DNA of 64,000 nt from Weissella halotolerans DSM 20190. GTDB taxonomy: Bacteria; Bacillota; Bacilli; Lactobacillales; Lactobacillaceae. A program made the position numbers and the translations under genes. Positions 17,891 to 27,192 of the stretch are shown piece by piece (position 1 is the stretch's first letter; each line of letters opens with the position of its first letter). The stretch lies in contig NZ_ATUU01000005.1 of assembly GCF_000420365.1 (NCBI RefSeq), forward strand, positions 1-64,000. Direction: 5' to 3'. The notes beneath the pieces were generated by a model, which worked only from the letters and a program-made list of their open reading frames with translations, did not search any database and had not been told where the DNA came from.

Positions 17891-19954
17891 CTATTCCTTA
17901 TGTTGTACTAAGATACTTGTTTCATCTAAATTAATCCATTGTCGAAGCTGACTAGCTGTCGAATCATCAATAAAGTGGGCCTCATACAAATGAGCCAAGG
18001 CCGCCCGTTGTGCTTGATAACCGGCCATTTCTAACTCCGTACCCACCCTTTGGTCGAGTTGCTTTTCTTTAGCCACACCAACTGTCTTACGCGGTACTAG
18101 CCTGGAACGAAAAAGGGTCATCAATTGATGAGCTGTAATCATATCCGTCTTTGAGATTGACGTCCCCGTTTCATGAATGAATTTTTCAAGAGTGACTAGC
18201 GCCGCCTGCGCCATGTGTTGCTCAGCTAACTGGTATTGTGCTCGTAGCACATCTGAATCGTTATCATTTAACCAGATGCGCAATGCTCTGAGTTCCCGTA
18301 CTAACCATAGTTTAAACTGACGAGTCAGCCGACGGCGGGTATCAGGCATAATTAACGAATCTAAATCACCCTCAATCCGATCTAAACGTCGATTTTCACT
18401 ATCAAAAACAAACCCGCTAATGCTTTTATTAGCAAGATCCTCTTTTAAGGCCTCACGCTGAGCAGTAATTGCTAATTCGCGCAACTTAGCTTCAGATTTT
18501 AGAATTTTTTGAACCTTGTCCTTATGTAAGTACTGTAATTGTAATCGTCGTATCCGTACCTGGTAACGCATCATCATTTGATAAGCTGGTACGGCATTGG
18601 TCTCGGTTAATAACTGTTCAATCTCCCGCACAGCGGACTGCAGGATATACACTTGCGCTCGTGCGACCGTCATATGTTTAGCCAGACCGGCTAACGGCTG
18701 GGTTATTTTTTTCGTTTTAGGTTGGGCTAAAAGTGGCAGGAAAAAAATAGCTGCCAACAAGGACAAGACAATCACCATCCCTGCAATAAACAGCATTAAA
18801 CTCCGTTCTGGAAATGGTTGACCGTTCTTAGTCAAAAGGGGCACTGACAAGACACCAGCCATGGTTACTGCACCTCTAACACCGGTTAGCCCTGCCATTA
18901 GCGACAACCGCCAGGACACAATGGTCGCTTCATGGGTCTTACGTCGCACTAGTTGATTCATGTAGGACCATACCGTGCGGATAATCAACAGAATCATCCA
19001 GGTAGCCAGTGCATAAGCTAATAATTGCCAAATGGAGCCACGTGGTGCGACATTACCACCCAGCCCCATTGCCACCGGTAATTCAATTCCCAAAATAACA
19101 AAAATATAGCCATTCAACAAATAGCTGAAGACATTCCAGGTGTTGTGATTAACTAAGTAGTATTCACCACTAAAACTAGGTTGGTTTTTCAACTGTAAAT
19201 TTTGAATAATAGCCGCAATAACCACGGCTACCACCCCTGATGCCCCAACCTCTTCAGTTACCAAATAAATTAAATATGGCGTCAATATTTGCATCACCAC
19301 ACTAATAACTGAATTGGTCGCCTGGTGTCTTATCAACCATAAATTCAACCAACTAATGGCAGTTCCAAGCCCAAGTCCTAACAAGACGCCAACAACCGTC
19401 ATATAAATAAAGCCCGTCGTTGCTGATAGTAATGAAAAGGTGCCTGCTGAAACGGCCGCAATCGCAAACTTAAAGGCCACTAGCCCACTAGCATCATTGA
19501 TTAGACTTTCTCCAGCTACCAAATGCATTAGAGACGGTGGTAAGGCAGTTTCCTCACCTACAGATGCAACCGCTACTGGATCGGTAGGTGACAAAATCGC
19601 TGCAATGGCAAAAGCCACTGGCAAAGGCACCTGAGGAATTAACCAATAAATAGCATAACCACCTAAGATAGTTGTTGCAAATACTAAGAGAATGGCATTT
19701 CCAAAAATAGGTCCCCGTAGCTCCCATAGCTCCCGTTTAGGAAAATTCCAAGCATCAGAATACAATAAAGGGGCTACAAATAAAGGCAAAAACCACTCTG
19801 TTTGAATATTTATTTCTAGGTTAAAGACTAAGGCGACCCCTATTCCTAAGCCTATCTGAATCAAACTAACTGGTAGCCGCTTAATAAAGTGTGCCAACAC
19901 ATTGCCAATCACTACCAAAACGGTCAACTCAACAACCGTTTGTACTATCTCCAT
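17891..19954 (-). CDS. Na+/H+ antiporter, CPA1 (NhaP-like) family
   Basis: This 687-residue integral membrane exchanger expels Na+ (or K+) in exchange for protons. About 12 membrane helices span 1-415, with family motifs AAILSPTDPVAVASVG (118-133, D125) and ESLINDASGLVAFK (149-162, ND at 153-154). Residues about 420-687 form a charged, helical cytoplasmic tail with no RCK domain that I can see. It sits between murB and cdaA with a nine-base gap to cdaA, so it is probably cotranscribed with the c-di-AMP genes. Ion specificity cannot be read from sequence. Confidence 0.9.
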   Translation of the reverse strand: MEIVQTVVELTVLVVIGNVLAHFIKRLPVSLIQIGLGIGVALVFNLEINIQTEWFLPLFVAPLLYSDAWNFPKRELWELRGPIFGNAILLVFATTILGGYAIYWLIPQVPLPVAFAIAAILSPTDPVAVASVGEETALPPSLMHLVAGESLINDASGLVAFKFAIAAVSAGTFSLLSATTGFIYMTVVGVLLGLGLGTAISWLNLWLIRHQATNSVISVVMQILTPYLIYLVTEEVGASGVVAVVIAAIIQNLQLKNQPSFSGEYYLVNHNTWNVFSYLLNGYIFVILGIELPVAMGLGGNVAPRGSIWQLLAYALATWMILLIIRTVWSYMNQLVRRKTHEATIVSWRLSLMAGLTGVRGAVTMAGVLSVPLLTKNGQPFPERSLMLFIAGMVIVLSLLAAIFFLPLLAQPKTKKITQPLAGLAKHMTVARAQVYILQSAVREIEQLLTETNAVPAYQMMMRYQVRIRRLQLQYLHKDKVQKILKSEAKLRELAITAQREALKEDLANKSISGFVFDSENRRLDRIEGDLDSLIMPDTRRRLTRQFKLWLVRELRALRIWLNDNDSDVLRAQYQLAEQHMAQAALVTLEKFIHETGTSISKTDMITAHQLMTLFRSRLVPRKTVGVAKEKQLDQRVGTELEMAGYQAQRAALAHLYEAHFIDDSTASQLRQWINLDETSILVQHKE

Positions 19955-19974
19955 AGGCCTACCCTTCCTTTAAC

Positions 19975-20868
19975 TTAATGCCCTAAAATTCTAACTTCAG
20001 GTTCTAGCTGAACTGCAAATTGCTTTGCAACCGTTTCCTGTACATGAGCAATCACTGCTACATAATCAGCACTCGTAGCTGATCCTAGATTCACAATAAA
20101 ACCGGCATGCTTACGTGAAACCTGAGCTCCACCAACCGTGAAACCTTGTAAGCCTGCATCCATAATCAATTTACCAGCAAAGTGACCAGCTGGGCGTTTA
20201 AAAACAGACCCACAAGATGGATATTCCAAGGGTTGTTTTTGTGCTCGCCGGGTATTGAACTCTTCCATTGTTGACCAAATTTGTGTTGCATTGCCTGGCT
20301 CAAGATGGAAGGTCGCCGCTACAATCACTTCACCAGTATCCTGCACCTTACTGTGCCGATACCCAAATGCTAACTCAGCATTTTGATAGGTTTTCAATTC
20401 ACCGGTAGCCGTCAAGACATCCGCTGATTCTAGATAAGCATCTACCTGCCCACCATAGGCACCCGCATTCATGTAAACTGCTCCACCTACTGAACCTGGA
20501 ATACCAGCAGCCCATTCCAAACCAGTTAAGCCATACTCTGCAGCTTTTGTTGTTACATCAATTAACGCTGCCCCAGCAAGCGCTGTCACGGCATGCTCAC
20601 TAACCGTAATCCGAGTTAACTGAGTTAAAAAAATCACCAAGCCCCGATAACCGTCATCGGTAATAATTAAGTTGGAGGCATTGCCTAGGACCAAGACTGG
20701 TAAGTCAATTTGGTGTGCATAAGCTACGACTGCTTTTAATTCCGCCAAACTTTTGGGCCAAAAAATCCAATCAGCTGGTCCGCCAACCCGCGTGTTCGTG
20801 TAGTTAGCTAAAGGTACATTTGCTTTGATGTCATAACTTGGAAAAATATTCGTCAAGGTTACTGCCAT
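19975..20868 (-). CDS. murB: UDP-N-acetylenolpyruvoylglucosamine reductase
   Basis: MurB reduces UDP-GlcNAc-enolpyruvate to UDP-MurNAc with NADPH and FAD. The 297-residue protein has the FAD region (VLVLGNASNLIITDDGYRGL, about 57-76), GIPGSVGGAVYMNAGAYGGQ (122-141) and the catalytic serine S221 in CGSVFKRP, with the C-terminal LEPEVRILG. This is the shorter type IIb form typical of Firmicutes. SD AGAGGGGAAAAGAA precedes the ATG. Confidence 0.96.
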   Translation of the reverse strand: MAVTLTNIFPSYDIKANVPLANYTNTRVGGPADWIFWPKSLAELKAVVAYAHQIDLPVLVLGNASNLIITDDGYRGLVIFLTQLTRITVSEHAVTALAGAALIDVTTKAAEYGLTGLEWAAGIPGSVGGAVYMNAGAYGGQVDAYLESADVLTATGELKTYQNAELAFGYRHSKVQDTGEVIVAATFHLEPGNATQIWSTMEEFNTRRAQKQPLEYPSCGSVFKRPAGHFAGKLIMDAGLQGFTVGGAQVSRKHAGFIVNLGSATSADYVAVIAHVQETVAKQFAVQLEPEVRILGH

Positions 20869-20891
20869 TTCTTTTCCCCTCTACATAAAGG

Positions 20892-21431
20892 CTATATTAA
20901 TTTGACAAAGGACTTAATGGGCTCAACGCCAAATGTTTGAGCTTGTTGAACTAAAATTTGAGCTGCCGCCACCGTATCATCTAAGGCATTATGGTGATGC
21001 TCTAAATCAATGTGCAAGGCCCCAGCCACCGTATTTAATTTATGGTTGGGCAAGTCTGGGTACAACTTACGCGATGTTCGCACAGTATCCACAGATAGAT
21101 AATGGGCGGCTGCCAAGTTATAATGGGCCAGGGTCGCCTTTAAAACGCCATTATCAAAGGGCGCGTTATGGGCCACAACAAGCTGGTCTGGCGTGTAAAA
21201 GTGTTTAATTAACGGCCAAATTTCTGGAAAGGTTGGCGCATCCTCTACATCCGCTTCACGAATCCCGTGGATACGTGTGTTACGCGCATCAAAATAACTG
21301 TCTGGCTTCAATAAGGTATAAAACTCATCCACCAAGTGATTATCCCGCACGATTGCTAACCCTAATGAAACGGCACTATGACATTGACGACTAGCCGTCT
21401 CAAAATCCATTGCTACAAAGTTCATTGTCAT
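20892..21431 (-). CDS. DnaQ-type 3'-5' exonuclease
   Basis: The 179-residue protein is a single DEDDh exonuclease domain: D9 and E11 in MDFETAS, the second motif AHNAPFDNGVL (about 102-112) and HNALDDTVAA (about 157-166) holding the catalytic His and Asp. It resembles the proofreading epsilon domain but is too short to be PolC or DinG, so its substrate (DNA repair or RNA turnover) is open. SD AAGGAATAAA precedes the ATG. Followed by murB after a short gap. Confidence 0.88.
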   Translation of the reverse strand: MTMNFVAMDFETASRQCHSAVSLGLAIVRDNHLVDEFYTLLKPDSYFDARNTRIHGIREADVEDAPTFPEIWPLIKHFYTPDQLVVAHNAPFDNGVLKATLAHYNLAAAHYLSVDTVRTSRKLYPDLPNHKLNTVAGALHIDLEHHHNALDDTVAAAQILVQQAQTFGVEPIKSFVKLI

Positions 21432-21457
21432 TTTATTCCTTCATCCACCTATCCTAA

Positions 21458-21976
21458 TTAAATCCCTTGGACCCGTTCAAGGATCATCTCTACCGTCTCA
21501 ACTGGTTGACCAATCAGATTAAAGCCAGCCCGTTTTGATCCAGCTATTTCCTTGAAACCATACTTTTGATAAATATGGTGTGCAACCCTATTTTGACTTT
21601 GCACGGTTAACTGTAAATAACCTAACTGACTATAGTTATTAAACCAAGCTAGTACTTCTTCGACTAGTGCTTGACCTAAGCCCTGTCCTTGCACTCGCTG
21701 TAAAACACCTAACCCTAATTCACCCGCTGCTTGTTGCTTTGCCACCGGACTGACCGTGGCAATCCCATAAAGTTGATTGGCTTGATCAGCAACCACTAAA
21801 ACCAGTTGCCGCGGATTTGTTTCTAGCCGAGCCATGGCTTTCGTCTGCTGCTGTTGGCTAAGTTCACTAACATCCTCTCTTAGCTCAATGGTCGTTGACT
21901 CCTGAGTTAACTGGGCCATTAGTAATAATAAGGCCCGTGAATCTCTGGCCTGGGCTGGTCTAATTATCAATTTCAA
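21458..21976 (-). CDS. GNAT-family N-acetyltransferase
   Basis: This 172-residue GNAT protein has the acetyl-CoA segment LGLGVLQRVQGQGLGQALVE and the C-terminal NRVAHHIYQKYGFKEIAG typical of the fold. The start is set at TTG 21974-21976 (reading LKLIIRPAQARDSR) because GGGAGG lies six bases upstream; it overlaps the end of tsaE by 17 bases. A longer ATG frame lacks an SD. A GNAT after tsaE recalls the tsaE-tsaB-rimI arrangement, but this sequence is not obviously RimI. Substrate unknown. Confidence 0.85.
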   Translation of the reverse strand: MKLIIRPAQARDSRALLLLMAQLTQESTTIELREDVSELSQQQQTKAMARLETNPRQLVLVVADQANQLYGIATVSPVAKQQAAGELGLGVLQRVQGQGLGQALVEEVLAWFNNYSQLGYLQLTVQSQNRVAHHIYQKYGFKEIAGSKRAGFNLIGQPVETVEMILERVQGI

Positions 21977-22445
21977 GGGTTGCCTCCCACTCTTCAAGCC
22001 TCTGTCTGGCAGTCTCACCTTGTGCTGAGACTGTAAACAATCGTTTATTACTTGTTGGATTGGCTGCCCAACGCGTAATACTAATTTCTAAACGATCTGA
22101 CGGCAATTCACTGCTAATGTACTGTGACCACTCAACCAAGGCCACCCCGTCACCACCAAAATACTCATCCAAACCTAAGTCTTGAGCACCACCTTCCTCA
22201 CCTAATCGATAAACATCTAGATGATAAAGTGGAAAATTTACCGTTTGATATTCTCGCACCAAGGTAAAAGTTGGACTTTTAATGGGCCGCTTAATGCCTA
22301 ATTGCCGGGCAAAACCCTGGGTAAACGTGGTTTTACCAACACCCAAATCACCATTTAATAAAATCGTATCACCAGCTTGTACAATTTGCGCTAATTGCAT
22401 CGCAAGTGCTTGTGTCTCCGAGACACTATTCACAACTTTCTTCAT
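21960..22445 (-). CDS. tsaE: tRNA t6A biosynthesis ATPase TsaE
   Basis: TsaE is the P-loop ATPase partner of TsaB/TsaD in threonylcarbamoyladenosine formation on tRNA position 37. It carries Walker A GDLGVGKTTF, the switch region SPTFTLVREY and the family motif YHLDVYRL. The start is uncertain: ATG 22443-22445 (MKKVVNSVSE) or ATG 22449-22451, neither with a good SD; a strong AAGGAG lies about 40 bases upstream inside a longer frame. Confidence 0.9.
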   Translation of the reverse strand: MKKVVNSVSETQALAMQLAQIVQAGDTILLNGDLGVGKTTFTQGFARQLGIKRPIKSPTFTLVREYQTVNFPLYHLDVYRLGEEGGAQDLGLDEYFGGDGVALVEWSQYISSELPSDRLEISITRWAANPTSNKRLFTVSAQGETARQRLEEWEATLEIDN

Positions 22446-22509
22446 AACCATAAGTATAGCATTTTCCCAACCTGCTTTATAGTTGGTCTCCTTTCTGTGC
22501 ATAATGGCA

Positions 22510-22546
22510 TAAAAAACCGGCCTCGTACCTAACGATGCCGGCTTCT
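22510..22546 (-). terminator. Intrinsic terminator after pta
   Basis: The minus strand has an AAGCCGGC arm pairing with GCCGGTT around a CGTT/ACG inner stem, then TTTTTT. It directly follows the pta stop. Confidence 0.8.
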
Positions 22547-22559
22547 TGCTGACTATATT

Positions 22560-23537
22560 TTATGCTAAAGCTTGGGCAGCCGTAATCAAGGCAACCTTAT
22601 ACACATCTTCGGCATTGCAGCCTCTTGATAAATCTGAAATTGGCTTAGCCAATCCTTGTAAGACCGGTCCAATTGCTTCAAAGCCACCAAATCGTTGCGC
22701 AATCTTATAACCAATATTACCTGCCTGTAAATCAGGGAAAATAAAGACGTTTGCCTTGCCAGCTACTGTTGACTGCGGTGCCTTGGCCGCTGCTACCTGT
22801 CCAACAAAAGCGGCATCGAATTGTAATTCTCCATCAATCGCTAGGGTTGGCTCGGCTTGCTTAGCCAGCTTAGTCGCTTCAACAACCTTGTCCACCTGTG
22901 GGGCCTTTGCTGAACCCTTAGTTGAAAAGCTCAACATAGCAACCCGTGGATCAATATCAAAGACCCGTGCTGTTTGTGCTGATTGAATGGCAATCTCTGC
23001 CATTGTCTGTGCATCAACGTCAACGTTGATGGCGCAATCAGCAAAGATATAGCGTTGATCACCCTTTTGCATGACAAAGGCCCCTGAAATTCTTGAAACC
23101 CCAGGCTTTGTTTTAACAATCTGCAAGGCTGGGCGGACCGTATCACCGGTGGGATGTGTAGCACCAGAAACCATGCCATCAGCAAGCCCCATGTAGACTA
23201 ACATGGTACCAAAGTAGTTCACGTCCGTTAACCATTTGGCTGCTGTCACAGCATCTGTTTTACCCTTCCGCCTTGTAACCAGCGCATCAATCATTTCATT
23301 CATAGCCGTTTCAGGATATTTCTCAGGATCAATAATCTTGATTTCCTGTAAATCCAAGCCTTCTAATTGTGCCGTTTCCTTAATCGTCGCTTCATCGCCT
23401 AATAAAACGGGTTCTACTAAGGCTTCAGCTGCTAGTCGGGTAGCTGCTTGTTGAATCCGAATATCAGCCCCCTCTGGGAAAACCAATCGAACACCTTTAC
23501 CTTTGATTTTACTTGCTAATTGTTCAAAAAGTTCCAT
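22560..23537 (-). CDS. pta: Phosphate acetyltransferase
   Basis: Pta interconverts acetyl-CoA and acetyl phosphate; in heterofermentative lactic bacteria it links phosphoketolase-derived acetyl phosphate to acetyl-CoA. The 325-residue short-form enzyme has no N-terminal regulatory domain. Family motifs include LVFPEGADIRIQQAA (18-32), GMVSGATHPTGDTVRPALQI (about 120-139) and the C-terminal LQGLAKPISDLSRGC. No ackA lies beside it. A cre-like site overlaps its promoter (see 23600). Confidence 0.96.
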   Translation of the reverse strand: MELFEQLASKIKGKGVRLVFPEGADIRIQQAATRLAAEALVEPVLLGDEATIKETAQLEGLDLQEIKIIDPEKYPETAMNEMIDALVTRRKGKTDAVTAAKWLTDVNYFGTMLVYMGLADGMVSGATHPTGDTVRPALQIVKTKPGVSRISGAFVMQKGDQRYIFADCAINVDVDAQTMAEIAIQSAQTARVFDIDPRVAMLSFSTKGSAKAPQVDKVVEATKLAKQAEPTLAIDGELQFDAAFVGQVAAAKAPQSTVAGKANVFIFPDLQAGNIGYKIAQRFGGFEAIGPVLQGLAKPISDLSRGCNAEDVYKVALITAAQALA

Positions 23538-23599
23538 GGTGATTCCTCCGTAAAATGTAAATACTTACCCTCTTTATTATGACAAAGTTAATAGCTAAT

Positions 23600-23613
23600 T
23601 GAAAGCGTTTAAC
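23600..23613. promoter_or_regulatory. cre-like CcpA site upstream of pta
   Basis: TGAAAGCGTTTAAC matches the cre consensus TGWAARCGYTWNCW at 12 of 14 positions. It overlaps the -35 of a minus-strand promoter candidate (TTTCAA, 17-base spacer, CATAAT) for pta. Proposed by motif only. Confidence 0.55.
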
Positions 23614-23626
23614 TCAATTAATCACT

Positions 23627-24292
23627 TTATGACCAGTCTATGGGTGATAAGCCCTGCTTAACAAGAAAAGCATTGGCTTGACTAAAAGGTCGTGAGCCAA
23701 AAAAGCCCCGATAAGCCGACAAAGGACTAGGATGTGGGGCCTTTAAAATCAAATTATCCGGCCCTTGAATGAGTTTGGCTTTCTTTTGCGCAGCCGCTCC
23801 CCATAAAATGAACACAACGGGTTGCGATTGCTTAGCCACCAATTGAATAATAAAGTCAGTTAATGGTTCCCAAATTTGACCAGCGTGACCATTTGACCGA
23901 CCAGCGGGCACCGTCAAAACCGTATTTAAAAGTAAAACTCCCTGTCGCGCCCACCGGTGTAAATCACCATTGGTTGGCACGGGAATATCTAAATCACTAG
24001 CAACTTCAGTAAAGATGTTGCGTAACGATGGTGGTAAAGGAAAATCAGCAGGCACTGAAAAGCTCATTCCTTGTGCTTGACCGGGTTTAATGTAGGGATC
24101 TTGCCCCAAAATAACGACTTTCGTTTTGGCCAATGGTGTTGCCTGCAAAGCAGCAAATACCTTTTCTCGGGGCGGATAAACTGTTTCCGTCTGGTAAGCA
24201 GTTGTTAAAAATTGCGTCATTTGATTAAAATAGTGGTTAGGAACCGAAGCCAATAAGGGTTTGGCCCAATCTGTACCAATAAAGTCCTGCAT
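23627..24292 (-). CDS. ung: Uracil-DNA glycosylase
   Basis: Ung removes uracil from DNA. The 221-residue family 1 enzyme has the catalytic water-activating motif VVILGQDPYIKPGQAQG (D and Y in GQDPY, about 65-69) and the C-terminal KAPHPSPLSAYRGFFG with the conserved histidine. The start MQDFIGTDW is set at 24290-24292 behind AGAGGAAGAA; a longer frame extends upstream into the promoter of the divergent gene. Confidence 0.96.
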   Translation of the reverse strand: MQDFIGTDWAKPLLASVPNHYFNQMTQFLTTAYQTETVYPPREKVFAALQATPLAKTKVVILGQDPYIKPGQAQGMSFSVPADFPLPPSLRNIFTEVASDLDIPVPTNGDLHRWARQGVLLLNTVLTVPAGRSNGHAGQIWEPLTDFIIQLVAKQSQPVVFILWGAAAQKKAKLIQGPDNLILKAPHPSPLSAYRGFFGSRPFSQANAFLVKQGLSPIDWS

Positions 24293-24319
24293 TTCTTCCT
24301 CTTTTCTGCTACGGTCGGC

Positions 24320-24325
24320 TATAAT
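24320..24325 (+). promoter_or_regulatory. -10 element of the plus-strand LURP-one-like gene
   Basis: A perfect TATAAT lies 22 bases ahead of the ATG and 7 bases ahead of the AAGGAGG ribosome site. The matching -35 position is poor, so the promoter may be weak or activator-dependent, and the leader would be very short. Confidence 0.5.
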
Positions 24326-24346
24326 AGATCCTAAGGAGGTCATCCT

Positions 24347-24862
24347 ATGTCTACCTATCATTTGTCACAAGTTCCTGCTGATTATCACGGGATGTCCTTT
24401 GTGAGTAATTCAACAGGCACTCTCACCTATTATATTACAGGTGCAACAGGACACAAAGGTGATCAATTAACAATTAATGCTGCTAATGGTCAGCCCCTAG
24501 CAAATATTAAGCAAACTTCACCAGCCCTGTTACCCCGCTTTAAAATTTACATCAATAACTTTAAAATTTCTTCCTTTGGTTTATACTTTCACCAACATGA
24601 ATTAGTCTATTTAACTAACCTGCAGTGGCTCATTACAGGTTCTCTTAAAACGCGACGTTTCACGCTAATTAAGGGGCGTGATATTCTCGCCCGGGCTTAT
24701 CCTGAACAAGACGGTCGCTTAACCATTGATCTTTTAGAGGACCAACAAGCGGCCTTAATCTGCTTACTCGTTGCCTTTTTAGATCGATGGCGTTTGGTTC
24801 ATCCTAGTCAACCCAGTTTAGCGATGAAATCACTTCCTTTAAACACTAACCCTTCCACCTAA
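24347..24862 (+). CDS. LURP-one / YxjI-like (tubby-fold) protein
   Basis: The 171-residue protein shows the beta-rich pattern of the LURP-one-related/YxjI family: short strands with conserved turns (TYYITGATGHKGDQLTINAA, LANIKQTSPALLPRFKIYIN, ITGSLKTRRFTLIKGRDILA) and a closing hydrophobic helix (AALICLLVAFLDRW). The family fold resembles tubby domains; bacterial function is unknown. Strong SD CTAAGGAGG precedes the ATG. It is one of only three plus-strand genes, divergent from ung and closed by a bidirectional terminator. The family call is by eye, moderately sure. Confidence 0.75.
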   Translation: MSTYHLSQVPADYHGMSFVSNSTGTLTYYITGATGHKGDQLTINAANGQPLANIKQTSPALLPRFKIYINNFKISSFGLYFHQHELVYLTNLQWLITGSLKTRRFTLIKGRDILARAYPEQDGRLTIDLLEDQQAALICLLVAFLDRWRLVHPSQPSLAMKSLPLNTNPST

Positions 24863-24898
24863 ATAAAAGGCAGTCCTCCCCGGACTGCCTTTTATTTA
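24861..24898. terminator. Bidirectional intrinsic terminator
   Basis: A 16-bp perfect stem, AAATAAAAGGCAGTCC paired with its complement, closes both the plus-strand gene ending at 24862 and the minus-strand glnQ ending at 24931. A- and T-tracts on both sides make it work in both directions. Confidence 0.9.
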
Positions 24899-24930
24899 GG
24901 ATTTAAAGTGGTTTGACCCGCATGAAACAA

Positions 24931-25668
24931 TTAAGCATTTAAGACTTTATTCAAGAAATCACGGGTTCGTTGATCCTTAGGATGGGCAAAGACCTCTTCA
25001 GGATGGCCCTCCTCACGAATATAGCCATCTGCAAAGAACACAACCCGATCCGCAACCTGTTTGGCAAAGCCCATTTCATGGGTTACCACAATCATAGTCA
25101 TGCCCTCTTCAGCCAGTTCCTTCATTACCTCTAATACGTCACCGACCATTTCGGGATCTAAGGCCGAAGTTGGTTCGTCAAATAACATAATTTTAGGATT
25201 CATTGCCAACGCACGCGCGATGGCGACCCGTTGCTTTTGCCCTCCAGATAGGGTATCTGGCTTAACATCGGCCTTATCTGCCAAACCAACTCTAGCTAAT
25301 AAGCGTAGCGCGGTTTCCCTGGCTTCAGCTGGTGTTTGTTTACCAAGTTCAGTTGGTGCCAACATCAAGTTTTCTATTACCGTTAGATGAGGGAATAAAT
25401 TGAAATGTTGAAAAACCATACCAATAGTCTCACGGGTCTTATCAATATTAGTTTTTGAATCACTAATATCCCAACCATTGATTTCAATGGAACCCGAATC
25501 GATGTCCTCAAGTTTGTTTAAAGAACGTAAAAAGGTAGACTTACCTGATCCAGATGGGCCAATCATGACTACTACTTCTCCTTCAGTCACCTGTAAATCA
25601 ATACCTTTGAGGACTTCATTATCTCCGTAACTCTTGTGTACATTTTTTACGTCTACAATCGCTGCCAT
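24931..25668 (-). CDS. glnQ: Polar amino acid ABC transporter ATP-binding protein
   Basis: The 245-residue ATPase energises amino acid uptake with the fused binding-permease protein encoded upstream. It carries Walker [11 protein letters not shown] (about 38-47), Q-loop [11 protein letters not shown], signature LSGGQKQR, Walker [16 protein letters not shown] and switch HEMGF. The start ATG 25666-25668 overlaps the permease stop (TAATGG); a longer frame lies within that gene. GlnQ assignment is by family and partner; glutamine versus other polar amino acids is not fixed. Confidence 0.92.
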   Translation of the reverse strand: MAAIVDVKNVHKSYGDNEVLKGIDLQVTEGEVVVMIGPSGSGKSTFLRSLNKLEDIDSGSIEINGWDISDSKTNIDKTRETIGMVFQHFNLFPHLTVIENLMLAPTELGKQTPAEARETALRLLARVGLADKADVKPDTLSGGQKQRVAIARALAMNPKIMLFDEPTSALDPEMVGDVLEVMKELAEEGMTMIVVTHEMGFAKQVADRVVFFADGYIREEGHPEEVFAHPKDQRTRDFLNKVLNA

Positions 25669-27113
25669 TAGTGAATCCTCTTTTCCATCCAGTTTGAGAG
25701 CCATGTTAGCAACGTAATAACAATTAAGTACATGGCCGCAATGATTAACCAAACACGGAAGCCTTGCAAGTTACGTGCAATAATCAAGGTTCCCGTTTGT
25801 GTAAGTTCAATCAAGCCAATCACCGATAAGATTGATGTGTCTTTTAAGGTAATAATAAATTGATTGATAAAGCTTGGAATCATTAATCGAATGCCCTGGG
25901 GCATCACAACCTTACGCATGGCCTTGCCATAAGGCAATCCAAGCGACCGGGCCGCTTCTAATTGGCCATGATCGACCGAAAGAAAACCACCCTTAACAAA
26001 GGAGCCAATATAAGCTCCTTCATTTAGCACTAAGGTAATAACCCCAGCAGTAAAGGCCGGTATCTTACTACCAGTAAGGTTTGGAATACCAATATAAATA
26101 AAGAATGCTAGAACGATCATTGGTAATCCACGGAAGCAATAAATAATGGTCGTCGATAGGCCACGAATAAACTTATTCGGTGCAACACCCATGGTACCGA
26201 GTAACAGTCCCCAGATTGTAGCTAAGGCAATTCCAACGACTGTTAACTCCAGCGTCACAAACAGGCCATGCAACAAGGCATCCTTATTTTCTATAATGAG
26301 TGACCACATCGTAGGCTTAGCCTGACTAGCACTTTCCTTAGCTTGATAGCCGTTCTCACCTACATAACGTTCAACAATTTGGTCAAATTGACCATTATCA
26401 ACAATCTTAGTATAACCGGCATTGAAATCCTTTAAGAGAGCCGCATTGCTTCCCTTCTTTACTCCAAAGCCATACCAACCCCCATTGGCTGGTTTAGTGA
26501 CAATTTTCATCTGGGTGCCCTGCTTAATCGCATAGCCCATTACTGGCGCATCCTCAAAGGTTCCCACTGTATTCCCAACCATCACATCACTATACATGGT
26601 ATTTGAATCGTTGAAATAGGTAACCTTAAAGCCATACTTAGGGGCCATCTTTTTGGCATACTCAGCACCCATGGTCCCTGTCTTAGCAGCCACCGTCTTT
26701 CCCTTTAAATCTTTTAATGCTTTAATATTATGGTCTTTTTTACTAACCGCCAAGACAATGCCTGACTTGTAGTAAGGCTTACTAAAATCAAATTCCTGTT
26801 TACGTGCATCCGTAATGGACATCCCAGCTAATAAGCCGTCCACCTGACCAGCCTGGACTGCCTGGACCCCGGCATTAAAACTCATTGGTTTTAAGGTATA
26901 AGTGAAGCCTTCAGTCTTTGCAATCGCCTTTAGCATATCAATATCAATTCCCCGATATTGACCCTTATCGGTCTGAAATTCAAAGGGTGGATATGTTGTA
27001 TCCGTTGCAATTGTATAGTGTGGTTTATTCGCTGCCTGAGCTGGTTGCATTACCATCCCAACACCAACGATTGTCATCACAATTGCCAGAACCTTGCCTA
27101 GCCATTTATGCAT
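25668..27113 (-). CDS. glnP: Fused amino acid ABC substrate-binding protein and permease (GlnPH type)
   Basis: One 481-residue chain combines a secreted solute-binding domain and the permease. A signal peptide (1 to about 28, ending QPAQA) is followed by a single type 3 binding domain ([16 protein letters not shown] to about 250) and a HisM-type permease domain with about four or five helices (from about 275) holding the ATPase-contact loop [20 protein letters not shown]. Lactococcal GlnPQ has two binding domains; this protein has one. The start is at ATG 27111-27113 behind AGGAGG. Partner ATPase follows immediately. Confidence 0.93.
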   Translation of the reverse strand: MHKWLGKVLAIVMTIVGVGMVMQPAQAANKPHYTIATDTTYPPFEFQTDKGQYRGIDIDMLKAIAKTEGFTYTLKPMSFNAGVQAVQAGQVDGLLAGMSITDARKQEFDFSKPYYKSGIVLAVSKKDHNIKALKDLKGKTVAAKTGTMGAEYAKKMAPKYGFKVTYFNDSNTMYSDVMVGNTVGTFEDAPVMGYAIKQGTQMKIVTKPANGGWYGFGVKKGSNAALLKDFNAGYTKIVDNGQFDQIVERYVGENGYQAKESASQAKPTMWSLIIENKDALLHGLFVTLELTVVGIALATIWGLLLGTMGVAPNKFIRGLSTTIIYCFRGLPMIVLAFFIYIGIPNLTGSKIPAFTAGVITLVLNEGAYIGSFVKGGFLSVDHGQLEAARSLGLPYGKAMRKVVMPQGIRLMIPSFINQFIITLKDTSILSVIGLIELTQTGTLIIARNLQGFRVWLIIAAMYLIVITLLTWLSNWMEKRIH

Positions 27114-27192
27114 CCCACATTCCTCCTGAAATAAATTTCGCATCTAATATGTTGATATTAGCATTTTTAACACAGGTCGCGCATAAATTATG

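Noticed and set aside
25061-25390. 109-codon plus-strand frame inside glnQ
   Set aside because: Antisense to conserved ATPase motifs; Ser-rich composition typical of shadow frames.
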